Shown piece after piece: positions 1-7,777 of a DNA stretch of 64,000 bases. This stretch comes from an uncultured Bacteroidota bacterium. GTDB taxonomy: Bacteria; Bacteroidota; Bacteroidia; AKYH767-A; OLB10. The translations under genes and the position numbers were made by a program. The DNA is taken from positions 149,753 through 213,752 of the forward strand of contig CAADHD010000025.1 in assembly GCA_900696575.1 (NCBI GenBank), given 5' to 3'. Positions within the stretch are counted from its first letter, which is position 1; every line of letters begins with the position of its first letter. The notes under the pieces are model-generated. The model worked only from the letters and a program-made list of their open reading frames with translations. It did no database searches and was not told the origin of the DNA.

Positions 1-805
1 TCAGAGCCGGAAAAGATTTTATCAGGAAAGGATTGTTTTCATAAATCAGAAAGTTAAACGGGTAGCCGGGACGCGGGTCGTAATGTAAAGGATGAATGAT
101 ATCATTGGCTCCGTCATAAAAAACAATCATGTCAGGCTGAAGAACAATAGCTTCATTCATTACGGTTATCCATTGCATGGAAGAATTAGCTCCTACCACT
201 CCGAAATTGTAAACTGATGCAGAAGGAAGATAATGGCTTTTTAAGCCGGTTTCCAGAAAATCTGAAATCGTGGTATCTCCTTCCCAGACAGCCGAGCCGC
301 CCAGCATAATAATCCGGAATTCATCGGATAATTTTGGTACTGAGGGATACTTGCCTCTGTAGCCATGTTGATTGTAAACTTCATTACCGTAACCGGTAAG
401 TGAACCAGGCTTTCCTTTAAACATTACATAAGGCGAAGGATGCCGGGCAATCTCTGCCGGATAAATCCGGTCAAATGTTCCTTCGGAAGGAGCAATTATT
501 CTTGACATCAGTTCGGCAAGCAGAAGTACAACTATTGTGTAAATCAGGAATAAAAAAACTTTGCCAACCTGGGCCATGATTCCTTTTTCATTACTGAAAA
601 GATGAAAAACCGATTGACGGAAAAAAAGAATTACTGCTATGGAAAACAGCACAAGCTGGATGCTCAGAATGATGCTGTGAAGGTTGTATTGAGTAATGCT
701 GCCATCGCCATCGCCAAACCATAAATCAATCAGAAACTCAGCGGCAAACAAAAACAAAGCAGCCGCTAAGCACAAGATTAATATCCGGTTAAACTTTTCT
801 TTCAT
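1..805 (-). CDS. SGNH/GDSL-type hydrolase-like membrane protein (C-terminus cut by window edge)
   Basis: Reading the minus strand from an ATG at 805-803 gives 268 uninterrupted codons that run off the left end of the window. The N-terminus has three hydrophobic segments (about residues 6-26, 45-65 and 85-105). A globular part follows with GGSAVWEG (about residues 182-189), which resembles SGNH block I, and YDGANDI, which resembles the GxND block III. The serine of block I is present; the C-terminal Asp-x-x-His block would lie outside the window. The fold suggests an esterase or acyl-transfer enzyme anchored to the inner membrane with its catalytic part outside the cytoplasm, but the substrate is unknown. 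The start overlaps the last 17 bases of the upstream pseudouridine synthase gene, so the two are probably co-transcribed. Confidence 0.7.
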   Translation of the reverse strand, partial: MKEKFNRILILCLAAALFLFAAEFLIDLWFGDGDGSITQYNLHSIILSIQLVLFSIAVILFFRQSVFHLFSNEKGIMAQVGKVFLFLIYTIVVLLLAELMSRIIAPSEGTFDRIYPAEIARHPSPYVMFKGKPGSLTGYGNEVYNQHGYRGKYPSVPKLSDEFRIIMLGGSAVWEGDTTISDFLETGLKSHYLPSASVYNFGVVGANSSMQWITVMNEAIVLQPDMIVFYDGANDIIHPLHYDPRPGYPFNFLIYENNPFLIKSFPAL

Positions 806-1490
806 CTTTTAATTGACCTGCAAAGTAATTCCAGAGTGGCTCATCCGGTGGCGGACAGGTAATTTGAACCGGTTCATTTTTTACCGGATGAATAAAACGC
901 ACTTCACGAGCATGCAGGTGAATACTTCCGTCTTTATTACTACGGTTAAAACCGTACTTCAAATCGCCTTTGATGGGCATTCCTTGCGAAGCTAATAAGG
1001 CCCTTATCTGATGATGACGGCCCGTAACAGGATTTATCTCCAATAAAAAATAATTGTCAGAGACACAAAGCAGTTTGTAATGCAATATACTGTGTTTACC
1101 GCCTTTGGAGCCATCCTTGTCAACATAACTTTTATTTTTCGCTTCGTTTTTCTGCAGGTAACCTTCAAGGGTTCCTTCCTCTTGCTGAGGCTTAACACCG
1201 GTTACAGCCCAATAAATTTTTTCAAATTCTTTCTTCTGAAACAGTTCATTCATGCGTGCAAGGGCTTTGCCTGTTTTAGCAAAAACCACAATGCCACTTA
1301 CCGGCCGGTCGAGCCGGTGAACCACACCGGTAAAAACATTGCCCGGTTTGTTATATTTTTCTTTCAGGTATTTCTTTACTGTTTCGCTCAATGGAACATC
1401 ACCGGTTTTATCGCCCTGCACAATTTCGCCCGGCAGTTTATTAATAACGATCAGGTGGTTATCTTCAAATAGAATTCTGCTGCCGGTCAT
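789..1490 (-). CDS. RluA-family pseudouridine synthase
   Basis: This 233-residue protein probably isomerises uridine to pseudouridine in rRNA or tRNA. The family signature HRLDRPVSGIVVFAKT is present, with the catalytic Asp of HRLD, as is the C-terminal TGRHHQIRALLA segment typical of RluA/RluD-type enzymes. No S4 RNA-binding domain precedes the catalytic domain, as in the short RluA/TruC-like forms. The frame stays open upstream to a TTG at 1508. I prefer the ATG at 1490, because the TTG lies inside a probable -7 promoter box (GATATTTG, 1506-1499). The target base cannot be read from sequence. It is divergent from fmt and overlaps the downstream SGNH-like gene. Confidence 0.9.
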   Translation of the reverse strand: MTGSRILFEDNHLIVINKLPGEIVQGDKTGDVPLSETVKKYLKEKYNKPGNVFTGVVHRLDRPVSGIVVFAKTGKALARMNELFQKKEFEKIYWAVTGVKPQQEEGTLEGYLQKNEAKNKSYVDKDGSKGGKHSILHYKLLCVSDNYFLLEINPVTGRHHQIRALLASQGMPIKGDLKYGFNRSNKDGSIHLHAREVRFIHPVKNEPVQITCPPPDEPLWNYFAGQLKDERKV

Positions 1491-1563
1491 GATCCGGACA
1501 AATATCAAGCATTGAATTTTAATGAGGGAAACTATGCAAGCTAAAAATCATGACCTGCTAAAC

Positions 1564-1571
1564 TACATTTG
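1564..1571 (+). promoter_or_regulatory. Probable -7 promoter box TACATTTG upstream of fmt
   Basis: Exact match to the Bacteroidota consensus TAnnTTTG, 33 bases before the fmt ATG in a 114-base divergent gap. No clear -33 TTG is visible at the usual spacing. Confidence 0.45.
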
Positions 1572-1604
1572 CCTTTGGAAAACTTTCTTCATTAAATCGC
1601 TTCC

Positions 1605-2561
1605 ATGAAAATCATTTTTGCCGGCACTCCTGAATTTGCTGTTCCATCACTTGAAGAAATCATAAAGGCTGGGCATGAAGTTGCTGCTGTAATAACCGCT
1701 CCTGATAAGCCTTCCGGCCGGGGATTGAAACTGCAACCATCGCCCGTAAAAACAGCAGCTCTGCATTATGGGATTCAGGTATTTCAGCCCCACAACCTGA
1801 AAGACGAAAACTTTTTACGGCAAATGGAAGGTATTAATCCCGATGTAATAATAGTGGTTGCATTCCGTAAGATGCCGCAATCGCTTTGGAGCATACCGGC
1901 AAAAGGCACCATAAATCTTCATGCCTCGCTGCTTCCACAGTACAGAGGTGCTGCGCCTATCCATTGGGCAATTATAAACGGAGAAACCGAAACGGGATTA
2001 ACCACTTTTTTCATCAATGAAATTATAGATACAGGAGCCATTATCCTTCAGAAAAAAATGGGCATTGGCGCTGAAGAAACAGCCGGTGAGTTGCATGACC
2101 GCATGAAAGCCGAAGGCGCAGCACTGATTGTTGAAACATTACGTTTAATAGCTTCCGGAACAGTAGAAACAACTGCACAGGACCTGACCGGTGAACTGAA
2201 ACCGGCTCCCAAAATTTTTAAACATCATTGCCGTATTGACTGGAATCGTCCGGTTCAGAAAGTTTATAATCTCATCCGTGGACTAAGCCCCTACCCTGCC
2301 GCGTTTTTCGAATTAACCAACAGCGAAGGTCAATGCATACAATGTAAAGTATTCCGTTCAAAACCTGTTTATCTACCTGCTGAAACACCTGGAAAATTAA
2401 ATACAGACGGAAAATCATTTTTGCACATCTGTTGTATGGATGCATGGCTAAGCATTGAAGAAATGAAGCCGGAGGGAAAAAACAGAATGACCATAGCTTC
2501 ATGGCTTAACGGAATCCGACATGCTGCAGAGTGGGAAACGGCTGGAAACGAAAAGACATGA
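1605..2561 (+). CDS. fmt: Methionyl-tRNA formyltransferase
   Basis: Transfers a formyl group from 10-formyl-tetrahydrofolate to initiator Met-tRNA in the cytoplasm, allowing translation initiation. The 318-residue length is normal. The N-terminus FAGTPEFAVPSL is characteristic, and the formyltransferase active-site block HASLLPQYRGAAPIHWAI carries the catalytic His and the Arg-Gly-Ala-Ala-Pro stretch. The C-terminal tRNA-binding barrel follows from about residue 205. The ATG at 1605 directly begins the conserved N-terminal strand. It is not beside def or rsmB, with which it is paired in many other phyla. The next gene on the same strand is a sirtuin, 74 bases away. Confidence 0.97.
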   Translation: MKIIFAGTPEFAVPSLEEIIKAGHEVAAVITAPDKPSGRGLKLQPSPVKTAALHYGIQVFQPHNLKDENFLRQMEGINPDVIIVVAFRKMPQSLWSIPAKGTINLHASLLPQYRGAAPIHWAIINGETETGLTTFFINEIIDTGAIILQKKMGIGAEETAGELHDRMKAEGAALIVETLRLIASGTVETTAQDLTGELKPAPKIFKHHCRIDWNRPVQKVYNLIRGLSPYPAAFFELTNSEGQCIQCKVFRSKPVYLPAETPGKLNTDGKSFLHICCMDAWLSIEEMKPEGKNRMTIASWLNGIRHAAEWETAGNEKT

Positions 2562-2635
2562 ATTAACAACACATTTGCTGAAAACTTAAGGACTATGTCC
2601 TGATTAGGCATTAAACAGGCCGGCAACTTTGTGCC

Positions 2636-3325
2636 ATGCAACGAGTGGTAGTTTTTACAGGAGCCGGCATTAGCGCTGAAAGCGGCATCAACACCTTTCG
2701 CGATTCAGGCGGGCTTTGGGAAAAGTATGACATCAGCGAAGTAGCCACTCCCGAAGCGTTTGCACGAAATCCGAAATTAGTGATTGATTTTTACAATGCC
2801 CGAAGAAAGCAGGTGCTGGAAGCAAAACCAAATGCAGCGCACCACGCATTGGTAAAACTCGAAAACAAATTTAAAGTTCAGATTATCACTCAGAATATAG
2901 ATGACCTTCACGAGCGGGCAGGCTCAAAGAATGTGATGCACCTGCATGGAGAAATAAGGAAAGTAAGAAGCACACGGTTTCCTGAACTGGTCTATGAATT
3001 AGATAATGCAGAACAGCCTTATGATACCGTGTGCGAAAGAGGATTTCCATTGCGCCCGCACATTGTATGGTTTGGCGAGATGGTTCCTTTAATGGAATTA
3101 GCAGTTGAACATGTGGCCTCAGCCGATATTTTTATCATTATCGGCACTTCGCTTGAAGTATATCCGGCTGCTTCACTCATTCATTATGCCGAAACGTCTG
3201 TTCCTAAATTCTACATAGACCCCAATGCCCGTTCCATTGAAAAACTACCTGAACTTACTATCATCCGTGAGCAAGCCGGCACCGGAACTCCTGCCCTGAT
3301 AGAACAATTACTAAAAACCGAATGA
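2636..3325 (+). CDS. cobB: NAD-dependent protein deacylase of the sirtuin (CobB) family
   Basis: Removes acyl groups from lysines using NAD. The 229-residue protein has the Rossmann NAD motif GAGISAESGINTFR, the TQNIDDLHERAG segment and the catalytic HLHG (His104). Tyr53 and Arg56 in FYNARR match the YxxR pair of class III sirtuins, which prefer succinyl or malonyl lysine; the preference here is inferred from family knowledge. The region between His104 and LRPHIVWFGE normally carries four zinc-binding Cys but has only one (Cys133), so the structural zinc is probably absent. The stop overlaps the next ATG by four bases (ATGA), implying translational coupling to the membrane protein downstream. 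The sequence CAACTTTG ends four bases before the start and may be its -7 box. Confidence 0.93.
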   Translation: MQRVVVFTGAGISAESGINTFRDSGGLWEKYDISEVATPEAFARNPKLVIDFYNARRKQVLEAKPNAAHHALVKLENKFKVQIITQNIDDLHERAGSKNVMHLHGEIRKVRSTRFPELVYELDNAEQPYDTVCERGFPLRPHIVWFGEMVPLMELAVEHVASADIFIIIGTSLEVYPAASLIHYAETSVPKFYIDPNARSIEKLPELTIIREQAGTGTPALIEQLLKTE

Positions 3326-3924
3326 ACACGGCTGCCTTCATAGATACCCCGTTGTTTAGCTGGGTTATCCTTCCGATGCTTATTTTTATAGCACGTACAT
3401 GTGATGTAACCCTGGCTACGCTGCGTAATATCTTTCTCTCCAAGAACATCAGAACCATTGTTCCTTTTCTAGGTTTTTTTGAAGCGCTGATATGGTTGAT
3501 GGCCGTAAGCCAGATTGTAAAAAACCTGCATCATCCCGTATCCTACCTTGCTTTTGCTGCCGGTTACAGCATGGGCATGTTTGTAGGAATTAAAATAGAA
3601 GAACGTCTGGCCTTGGGAAAACAGATGCTTCGCATCATCACCCATAAAGACCCTTCCGGCCTTATTGAAAAGCTCAAAGCCAACAGTTTCGGCTCCACTG
3701 TTATAGATGCAGCCGGTGGCACAGGGCCGGTTAAAATCATTTTAACTGTCATTAACCGTAAAGACCTTCCCCTGGTGGCCGGCATTATCCATGAGCATAA
3801 CCCTACTGCCTTTTATTCAATTGAAGATATAAGAACAGCCAATCAGGGTATCTTTCCGAGAACCGCTAATGAATCAAAGCTTCAGTATCTGAAAAGAATT
3901 TTTCCCGGTACAAAATTATTTTAG
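3322..3924 (+). CDS. DUF2179/DUF5698-type membrane protein (UPF0316-like)
   Basis: A 200-residue inner-membrane protein with three hydrophobic helices in the first 95 residues (starting near WVILPMLIFIA, IVPFLGFFEALIWLMA and YLAFAAGYSMGMFVGI). A soluble C-terminal domain of about 100 residues ends the protein. The motif TLATLRNIFLSK after helix 1 and the mixed alpha/beta tail fit the UPF0316 arrangement, a family of unknown function. It overlaps cobB by four bases, so it is made from the same transcript. No catalytic motif is visible. Confidence 0.75.
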   Translation: MNTAAFIDTPLFSWVILPMLIFIARTCDVTLATLRNIFLSKNIRTIVPFLGFFEALIWLMAVSQIVKNLHHPVSYLAFAAGYSMGMFVGIKIEERLALGKQMLRIITHKDPSGLIEKLKANSFGSTVIDAAGGTGPVKIILTVINRKDLPLVAGIIHEHNPTAFYSIEDIRTANQGIFPRTANESKLQYLKRIFPGTKLF

Positions 3925-3934
3925 CAATATCCTC

Positions 3935-3964
3935 TTGCCATTCATGCTGCACGCTTTATTTTTG
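3935..3964 (+). promoter_or_regulatory. Promoter with TTG -33 and TATTTTTG -7 boxes
   Basis: TTG at 3935-3937, a 19-base spacer and TATTTTTG at 3957-3964 match the Bacteroidota primary-sigma consensus in both boxes and in spacing. The ATG of the COX3-like gene begins 11 bases after the box, so the leader is a few bases at most. Confidence 0.7.
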
Positions 3965-3974
3965 TTTTCTCATT

Positions 3975-4607
3975 ATGCGTCCCGAAAAGCTGAAGAAACA
4001 GAAAACAGGAAATGAGCAGCTCTCCTCTATTGAGAAACTGCATCCGCATAAAACACTTTTATTTTTTGCCCTGCTCGGAAGCTCATTGCTCTTTATGAGC
4101 ATTTCCTTTCTCTTCCTTGTCAGTATCTCAAGACAGTCTCCATTGCAGCATTTTGTTTTATCAAAATGGTTTTTTATCGGTTCTCTGGCATTACTCATCA
4201 GCAGTTTCAGCCTATCAGGAATTAAAAACGCTTTCAAAAATGACCACTATGCTGCTATTCGTCAAAAACTGATTTTTACATTAGTAATGGGCAGTGTGTT
4301 TATTTTCTGCCAGTTGGCAGGATGGTATGAAATGCTTCGCTCCGGTTTTGAAATACATGCTCACCCGCTGCTTTCCTTTTTTTACATACTCAGCGGAATT
4401 CATTTGCTTCATGCTTTGGCAGGACAGGCTGTTATCTCAGTCATACTAATTCATGCCTCCAGACAAAACAGCGATCCGGTTAAAAGTCTGATTTATTTCA
4501 GTAATCCCATTCACTGCTTAAGGCTTGAAATGAGCGTTATCTTCTGGCATTTTGTTGATTTTCTCTGGCTGGCATTATTCATCATGTTTCTTTTTACGCT
4601 CGGATGA
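3975..4607 (+). CDS. Cytochrome c oxidase subunit III-like membrane protein
   Basis: A 210-residue protein with five predicted membrane helices, the topology of the short bacterial heme-copper oxidase subunit III. Subunit III signatures near the end are SGIHLLHALAG and FWHFVDFLWLALF. Subunit III stabilises the catalytic subunit and carries no metal. What is odd is the context: no subunits I or II, no heme O/A synthase and no assembly factors are nearby. It forms a two-gene unit with a beta-propeller lipoprotein (four-base ATGA overlap) under its own promoter. It may be an accessory COX3 paralogue, as found near denitrification or alternative oxidase genes in other bacteria, or simply a dispersed subunit gene. 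Confidence 0.82.
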   Translation: MRPEKLKKQKTGNEQLSSIEKLHPHKTLLFFALLGSSLLFMSISFLFLVSISRQSPLQHFVLSKWFFIGSLALLISSFSLSGIKNAFKNDHYAAIRQKLIFTLVMGSVFIFCQLAGWYEMLRSGFEIHAHPLLSFFYILSGIHLLHALAGQAVISVILIHASRQNSDPVKSLIYFSNPIHCLRLEMSVIFWHFVDFLWLALFIMFLFTLG

Positions 4608-5572
4608 AAAGGCTTTATCCGCTTTTTCTTGTATGCTTTATTTGTACTTCCTGCAAGAAAGACACGGCCGATAAAATTCCTTTTAAAAAAATCGAAACCG
4701 GCATTCAAGGAAAACTCCATGTGCTTTGCGCACTAAATGCAACCACGCTTATTGCCGGTGGCGAGCACCATGGAGAAGGCGCAGTTATCCTTTCAACTAC
4801 CTCAGGCAACAGCTGGAAAATTTTACCTGCACGTACTGAAGGTGCCATTACTGCATTACTGGCAATTGATTCGGTTACCTGGTATGCCGGAACTGCTTCA
4901 CCGCATGCTTACAAAACTATGGATGGAGGAATTACATGGGAAAAACTCTGGGTTAATACCGACTATCCTCCTAATTACCGTAAGCCGGTAAGAAGAATTG
5001 TGAAAACAAATGATACCACTGTTTACTTTGCTATTGGGGGTGATTTTGAAGCTGGCGGAATCTGGAAAACGTATGATGGAGGAACCACATGGAAAGCGCA
5101 TACTTTTAACTTTGAACTGCGGGATGTGGTTTTTAAAAATGACGATATCGGTTATGCCTGCGGATACGGAAACATGATTCGAACTTTAGATGGCGGTGAA
5201 ACATGGACATACAGCCCGTGCAGTAATGCTTATTTTATGAAATTGCACTTTGATAACAGCAACAACTGGTGGAGCGTTTCGTTTAATGGCGGAGTTTATT
5301 CAAGCAATGACCCTGCATCAGGCTGGAATGAAATACTGAATGCTGCCAAAGTTTTTTCAGGCAGAAAAAATTTTAACGGATTTTACCGAGATGATAATAA
5401 ATCCGTTTTGTTTGGAGAAAAAGGGCTACTGGTAACCGGTAGCAGTTCCGGAAATAACTGGCACGAAGTATCATGCTGTAACGAAAATTCCATTCGTGAT
5501 TTAACCGTATCAGGCAATCATTACGCTGCCTGCAGCCGGAGCGGAGAAATTTACCTGATTGACAGAAACTGA
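4604..5572 (+). CDS. Ycf48/BNR-type beta-propeller lipoprotein
   Basis: A 322-residue exported lipoprotein. The signal peptide ends in CTSC followed by KK, a good lipobox (Cys at about residue 16). The rest contains repeated Asp-box-like turns (TTSGNSWK, TMDGGITWEKL, TYDGGTTWKAH, TLDGGETWTY) spaced about 45-50 residues apart, the layout of sortilin/Ycf48-type propellers. Ycf48 proteins assist photosystem II assembly in cyanobacteria, but in Bacteroidota such propellers are common and mostly uncharacterised. The overlap with the COX3-like gene hints at a role in assembling or decorating that membrane complex; this is inference. The stop codon is immediately followed by the stop of the convergent nusB, with no gap. 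Confidence 0.8.
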   Translation: MKRLYPLFLVCFICTSCKKDTADKIPFKKIETGIQGKLHVLCALNATTLIAGGEHHGEGAVILSTTSGNSWKILPARTEGAITALLAIDSVTWYAGTASPHAYKTMDGGITWEKLWVNTDYPPNYRKPVRRIVKTNDTTVYFAIGGDFEAGGIWKTYDGGTTWKAHTFNFELRDVVFKNDDIGYACGYGNMIRTLDGGETWTYSPCSNAYFMKLHFDNSNNWWSVSFNGGVYSSNDPASGWNEILNAAKVFSGRKNFNGFYRDDNKSVLFGEKGLLVTGSSSGNNWHEVSCCNENSIRDLTVSGNHYAACSRSGEIYLIDRN

Positions 5573-6511
5573 CTAATCAATAAGACCACGACCGGTTTTT
5601 ATGATCTTGTTTTCGTTTCGCAGATCAATCACCACTTTATCAATCACACCATTAATGAAGAGATTGCTCTTAGGTGTACTGTACTCTTTACTTAACTCAA
5701 TGTATTCGTTAATAGAAACTTTAACAGGAACAGTTTCAACATATACAATTTCGGAAAGCGCCATTTTCATAAGAATAAAATCTACAAGCGCTACGCGGTC
5801 GGTATCCCAGTTTTTGAGACGTGAAGTAATGAGCGACTCCCAATAAGCATCATTTCTGATAGTTTCGAAAACGAGTGTATGAATAAACTCACGGTCTTCA
5901 GCATCATCGCGAAACTGATCATGTATAACAGGTTCGGGTTCATTGACACATGACTTGAAAGTTTTTAAAGCCATTTCGCAGCAAAACTGGAATCCATCTG
6001 CCCAGTAAATATTCTTTTCTTCAAGATAATTGACAAACAACTCATTTTTGATAGCGAATTTTTTAAACATTTTCAAAAAAAAGTCAAGCTCATCTTTTGG
6101 AGTAACATTTTCTGCTATTAAAAATGCATTGTATTCTACCGACTTCCTGATTTTGTAAAAAATCTTTCTAATAATGTCATTATCATTCTGCCAATTCAGT
6201 TTTTTCTTTTTAATAAGTCCGGTCAGCTTTGAGTTCTCCTTCAGCTTCCTTAATACCAGATTTCCTTCAATGGAATTTGGAGATACATCTGTATTCTTTG
6301 TAAGAAATTTTGCCTGTACATCTGTTCTGTAAAGATGTTCTTCATGGGCAAATTCTTTAAAAAGGATGAGCAACAGCAGGTACAGATCATAAATCTTCTC
6401 TACAGCATGAACAATATTCTTCTCGGTTTGAGCGGGGCTCGTTTCTTCCGACTGATAATAGGAATACAATCCCTGTAAAATACGCTGTCGTAGCTGATGG
6501 CGGGAGAACAT
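5573..6511 (-). CDS. nusB: Transcription antitermination factor NusB, long Bacteroidota form
   Basis: NusB binds boxA RNA together with NusE (ribosomal protein S10) and promotes antitermination in rRNA operons. The recognisable NusB helical domain occupies roughly residues 185-305, including VDFILMKMALSEIVYVETVP and VSINEYIELSKEYSTPKS. Typical NusB is about 140 residues; this one has 312, because about 170 lysine-rich helical residues precede the core. The start FSRHQLRQRILQGLYSY looks like a diverged first NusB helix (compare RRKARELALQALY), so the extra material may be an insertion within the first half. Transcribed convergently to the propeller gene with zero spacing and 21 bases after the leucine dehydrogenase gene. 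Confidence 0.88.
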   Translation of the reverse strand: MFSRHQLRQRILQGLYSYYQSEETSPAQTEKNIVHAVEKIYDLYLLLLILFKEFAHEEHLYRTDVQAKFLTKNTDVSPNSIEGNLVLRKLKENSKLTGLIKKKKLNWQNDNDIIRKIFYKIRKSVEYNAFLIAENVTPKDELDFFLKMFKKFAIKNELFVNYLEEKNIYWADGFQFCCEMALKTFKSCVNEPEPVIHDQFRDDAEDREFIHTLVFETIRNDAYWESLITSRLKNWDTDRVALVDFILMKMALSEIVYVETVPVKVSINEYIELSKEYSTPKSNLFINGVIDKVVIDLRNENKIIKTGRGLID

Positions 6512-6532
6512 GAGAGAAATAATTCAGTAAAA

Positions 6533-7624
6533 TCAGTTGCCTGAAGCTTTATTAAGTCGTTGCTCTGCCAATAAGGTAGCCGCTTTATGAGAAGTGATTT
6601 TTTCTTCAGCCGCTTTTTTCAGAATGTTCAGTGTTTGCTGGTAAATCGTTTCTGTTTGCTTAAGGGCGCTCTCGCGGTTGTATCCATTCAGCTCGGAATA
6701 CACATTAATTAAACCTCCTGCATTGATTAAGAAATCGGGGGCATAAATAATTCCGCGGTCAAGCAGCATCTGTCCATGCAGATTTTCATCAGCCAATTGG
6801 TTATTGGCAGCACCGGCAACAATAGCGCAACGCAGTTTATGAATGGTGTTGCTGTTAAGGGTGGCACCTAATGCACAAGGCGAATAAATATCTACATCGG
6901 CCTCATACACATCTTTCGGATCAACCACCCCGGTTTTAAATTTCTCGCTTACATGTTTTACTGATTCCTTATTGATATCCGAAACGAAAACAATTGCATT
7001 TTCTTTGGACAGATAACCGACTAAGTTTTCGCCAACATGGCCAATACCCTGAACAAGTACTTTCTTTCCGGTCAAATCATCGCTTCCCCACAGATGTTTG
7101 GCTGCAGCCTTTAAACCCATGAAAACTCCGTAGGCAGTAACCGGAGAAGGGTCGCCACCACCGCCCATACTCTGAGGCAAGCCGGTTACATATTTGGTTT
7201 CTTTTGAAATATGCACCATGTCATCGGTACTGGTTCCTACATCTTCGGCAGTAATGTATTTGCCGCTCAGCGTATTGACAAACTTTCCGAATCGCCTGAA
7301 CATGGCCTCGGTTTTTTCTTTTTTCGAATCACCGATTATAACTGCTTTCCCGCCTCCCAGGTTTAACCCGCTGATGGCTGCTTTATAAGTCATACCGCGC
7401 GATAGGCGCAGTACATCGTTTAAAGCATCGGCTTCGTTTTGATATGCCCACATGCGCAATCCGCCTAATGCCGGCCCAAGGCTGGTATTATGGATGGCAA
7501 TTATTGCTTTGAGATTCGTTTTTTTATCATGACAAAAGACCACCATTTCATGGTTCATTTCGGTTATCTGCCCGAAAACCGCCCCTTTGGCCTGGTCAAT
7601 AGGCAATACATTCACTTCGGTCAT
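6533..7624 (-). CDS. Leucine/valine-type amino-acid dehydrogenase
   Basis: A 363-residue member of the Glu/Leu/Phe/Val dehydrogenase superfamily, which deaminates branched-chain amino acids to 2-oxo acids with NAD. It has the substrate-binding GPALGGLRMW, the catalytic lysine segment NLGGGKAVIIGD, and the ITAEDVGT loop. The nucleotide-binding motif is GIGHVGENLVGYL. The length fits octameric leucine dehydrogenase rather than the longer glutamate enzymes. In Bacteroidota it usually feeds branched-chain fatty-acid precursors, which is family knowledge. It lies upstream of nusB on the same strand, with its own promoter box. Confidence 0.9.
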   Translation of the reverse strand: MTEVNVLPIDQAKGAVFGQITEMNHEMVVFCHDKKTNLKAIIAIHNTSLGPALGGLRMWAYQNEADALNDVLRLSRGMTYKAAISGLNLGGGKAVIIGDSKKEKTEAMFRRFGKFVNTLSGKYITAEDVGTSTDDMVHISKETKYVTGLPQSMGGGGDPSPVTAYGVFMGLKAAAKHLWGSDDLTGKKVLVQGIGHVGENLVGYLSKENAIVFVSDINKESVKHVSEKFKTGVVDPKDVYEADVDIYSPCALGATLNSNTIHKLRCAIVAGAANNQLADENLHGQMLLDRGIIYAPDFLINAGGLINVYSELNGYNRESALKQTETIYQQTLNILKKAAEEKITSHKAATLLAEQRLNKASGN

Positions 7625-7682
7625 TGGCTTGTGTTTAAACTGTTTAAAGCTGTGTTTTAATTATGCCCGATGGCAAGGTGGG

Positions 7683-7690
7683 CAAATGTA
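7683..7690 (-). promoter_or_regulatory. Probable -7 box TACATTTG for the leucine dehydrogenase gene
   Basis: Exact TAnnTTTG match on the minus strand, 59 bases upstream of the ATG. The surrounding bases GCATACATTTGCCCACC recur almost unchanged at the osmC promoter (53569-53576). No clear -33 TTG was found. Confidence 0.45.
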
Positions 7691-7777
7691 TGCTTTTAAA
7701 ACTTTTTACAGCCTTCTCGCTACTTCAAATTTAAAAATCGCTGATAACTGAACACTTGTTTACTTCGCTGCCTTACA

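Noticed and set aside
2589-2601. Small hairpin AGGAC-TAT-GTCCT after fmt
   Set aside because: Only five base pairs and no T-run, so not a convincing terminator.
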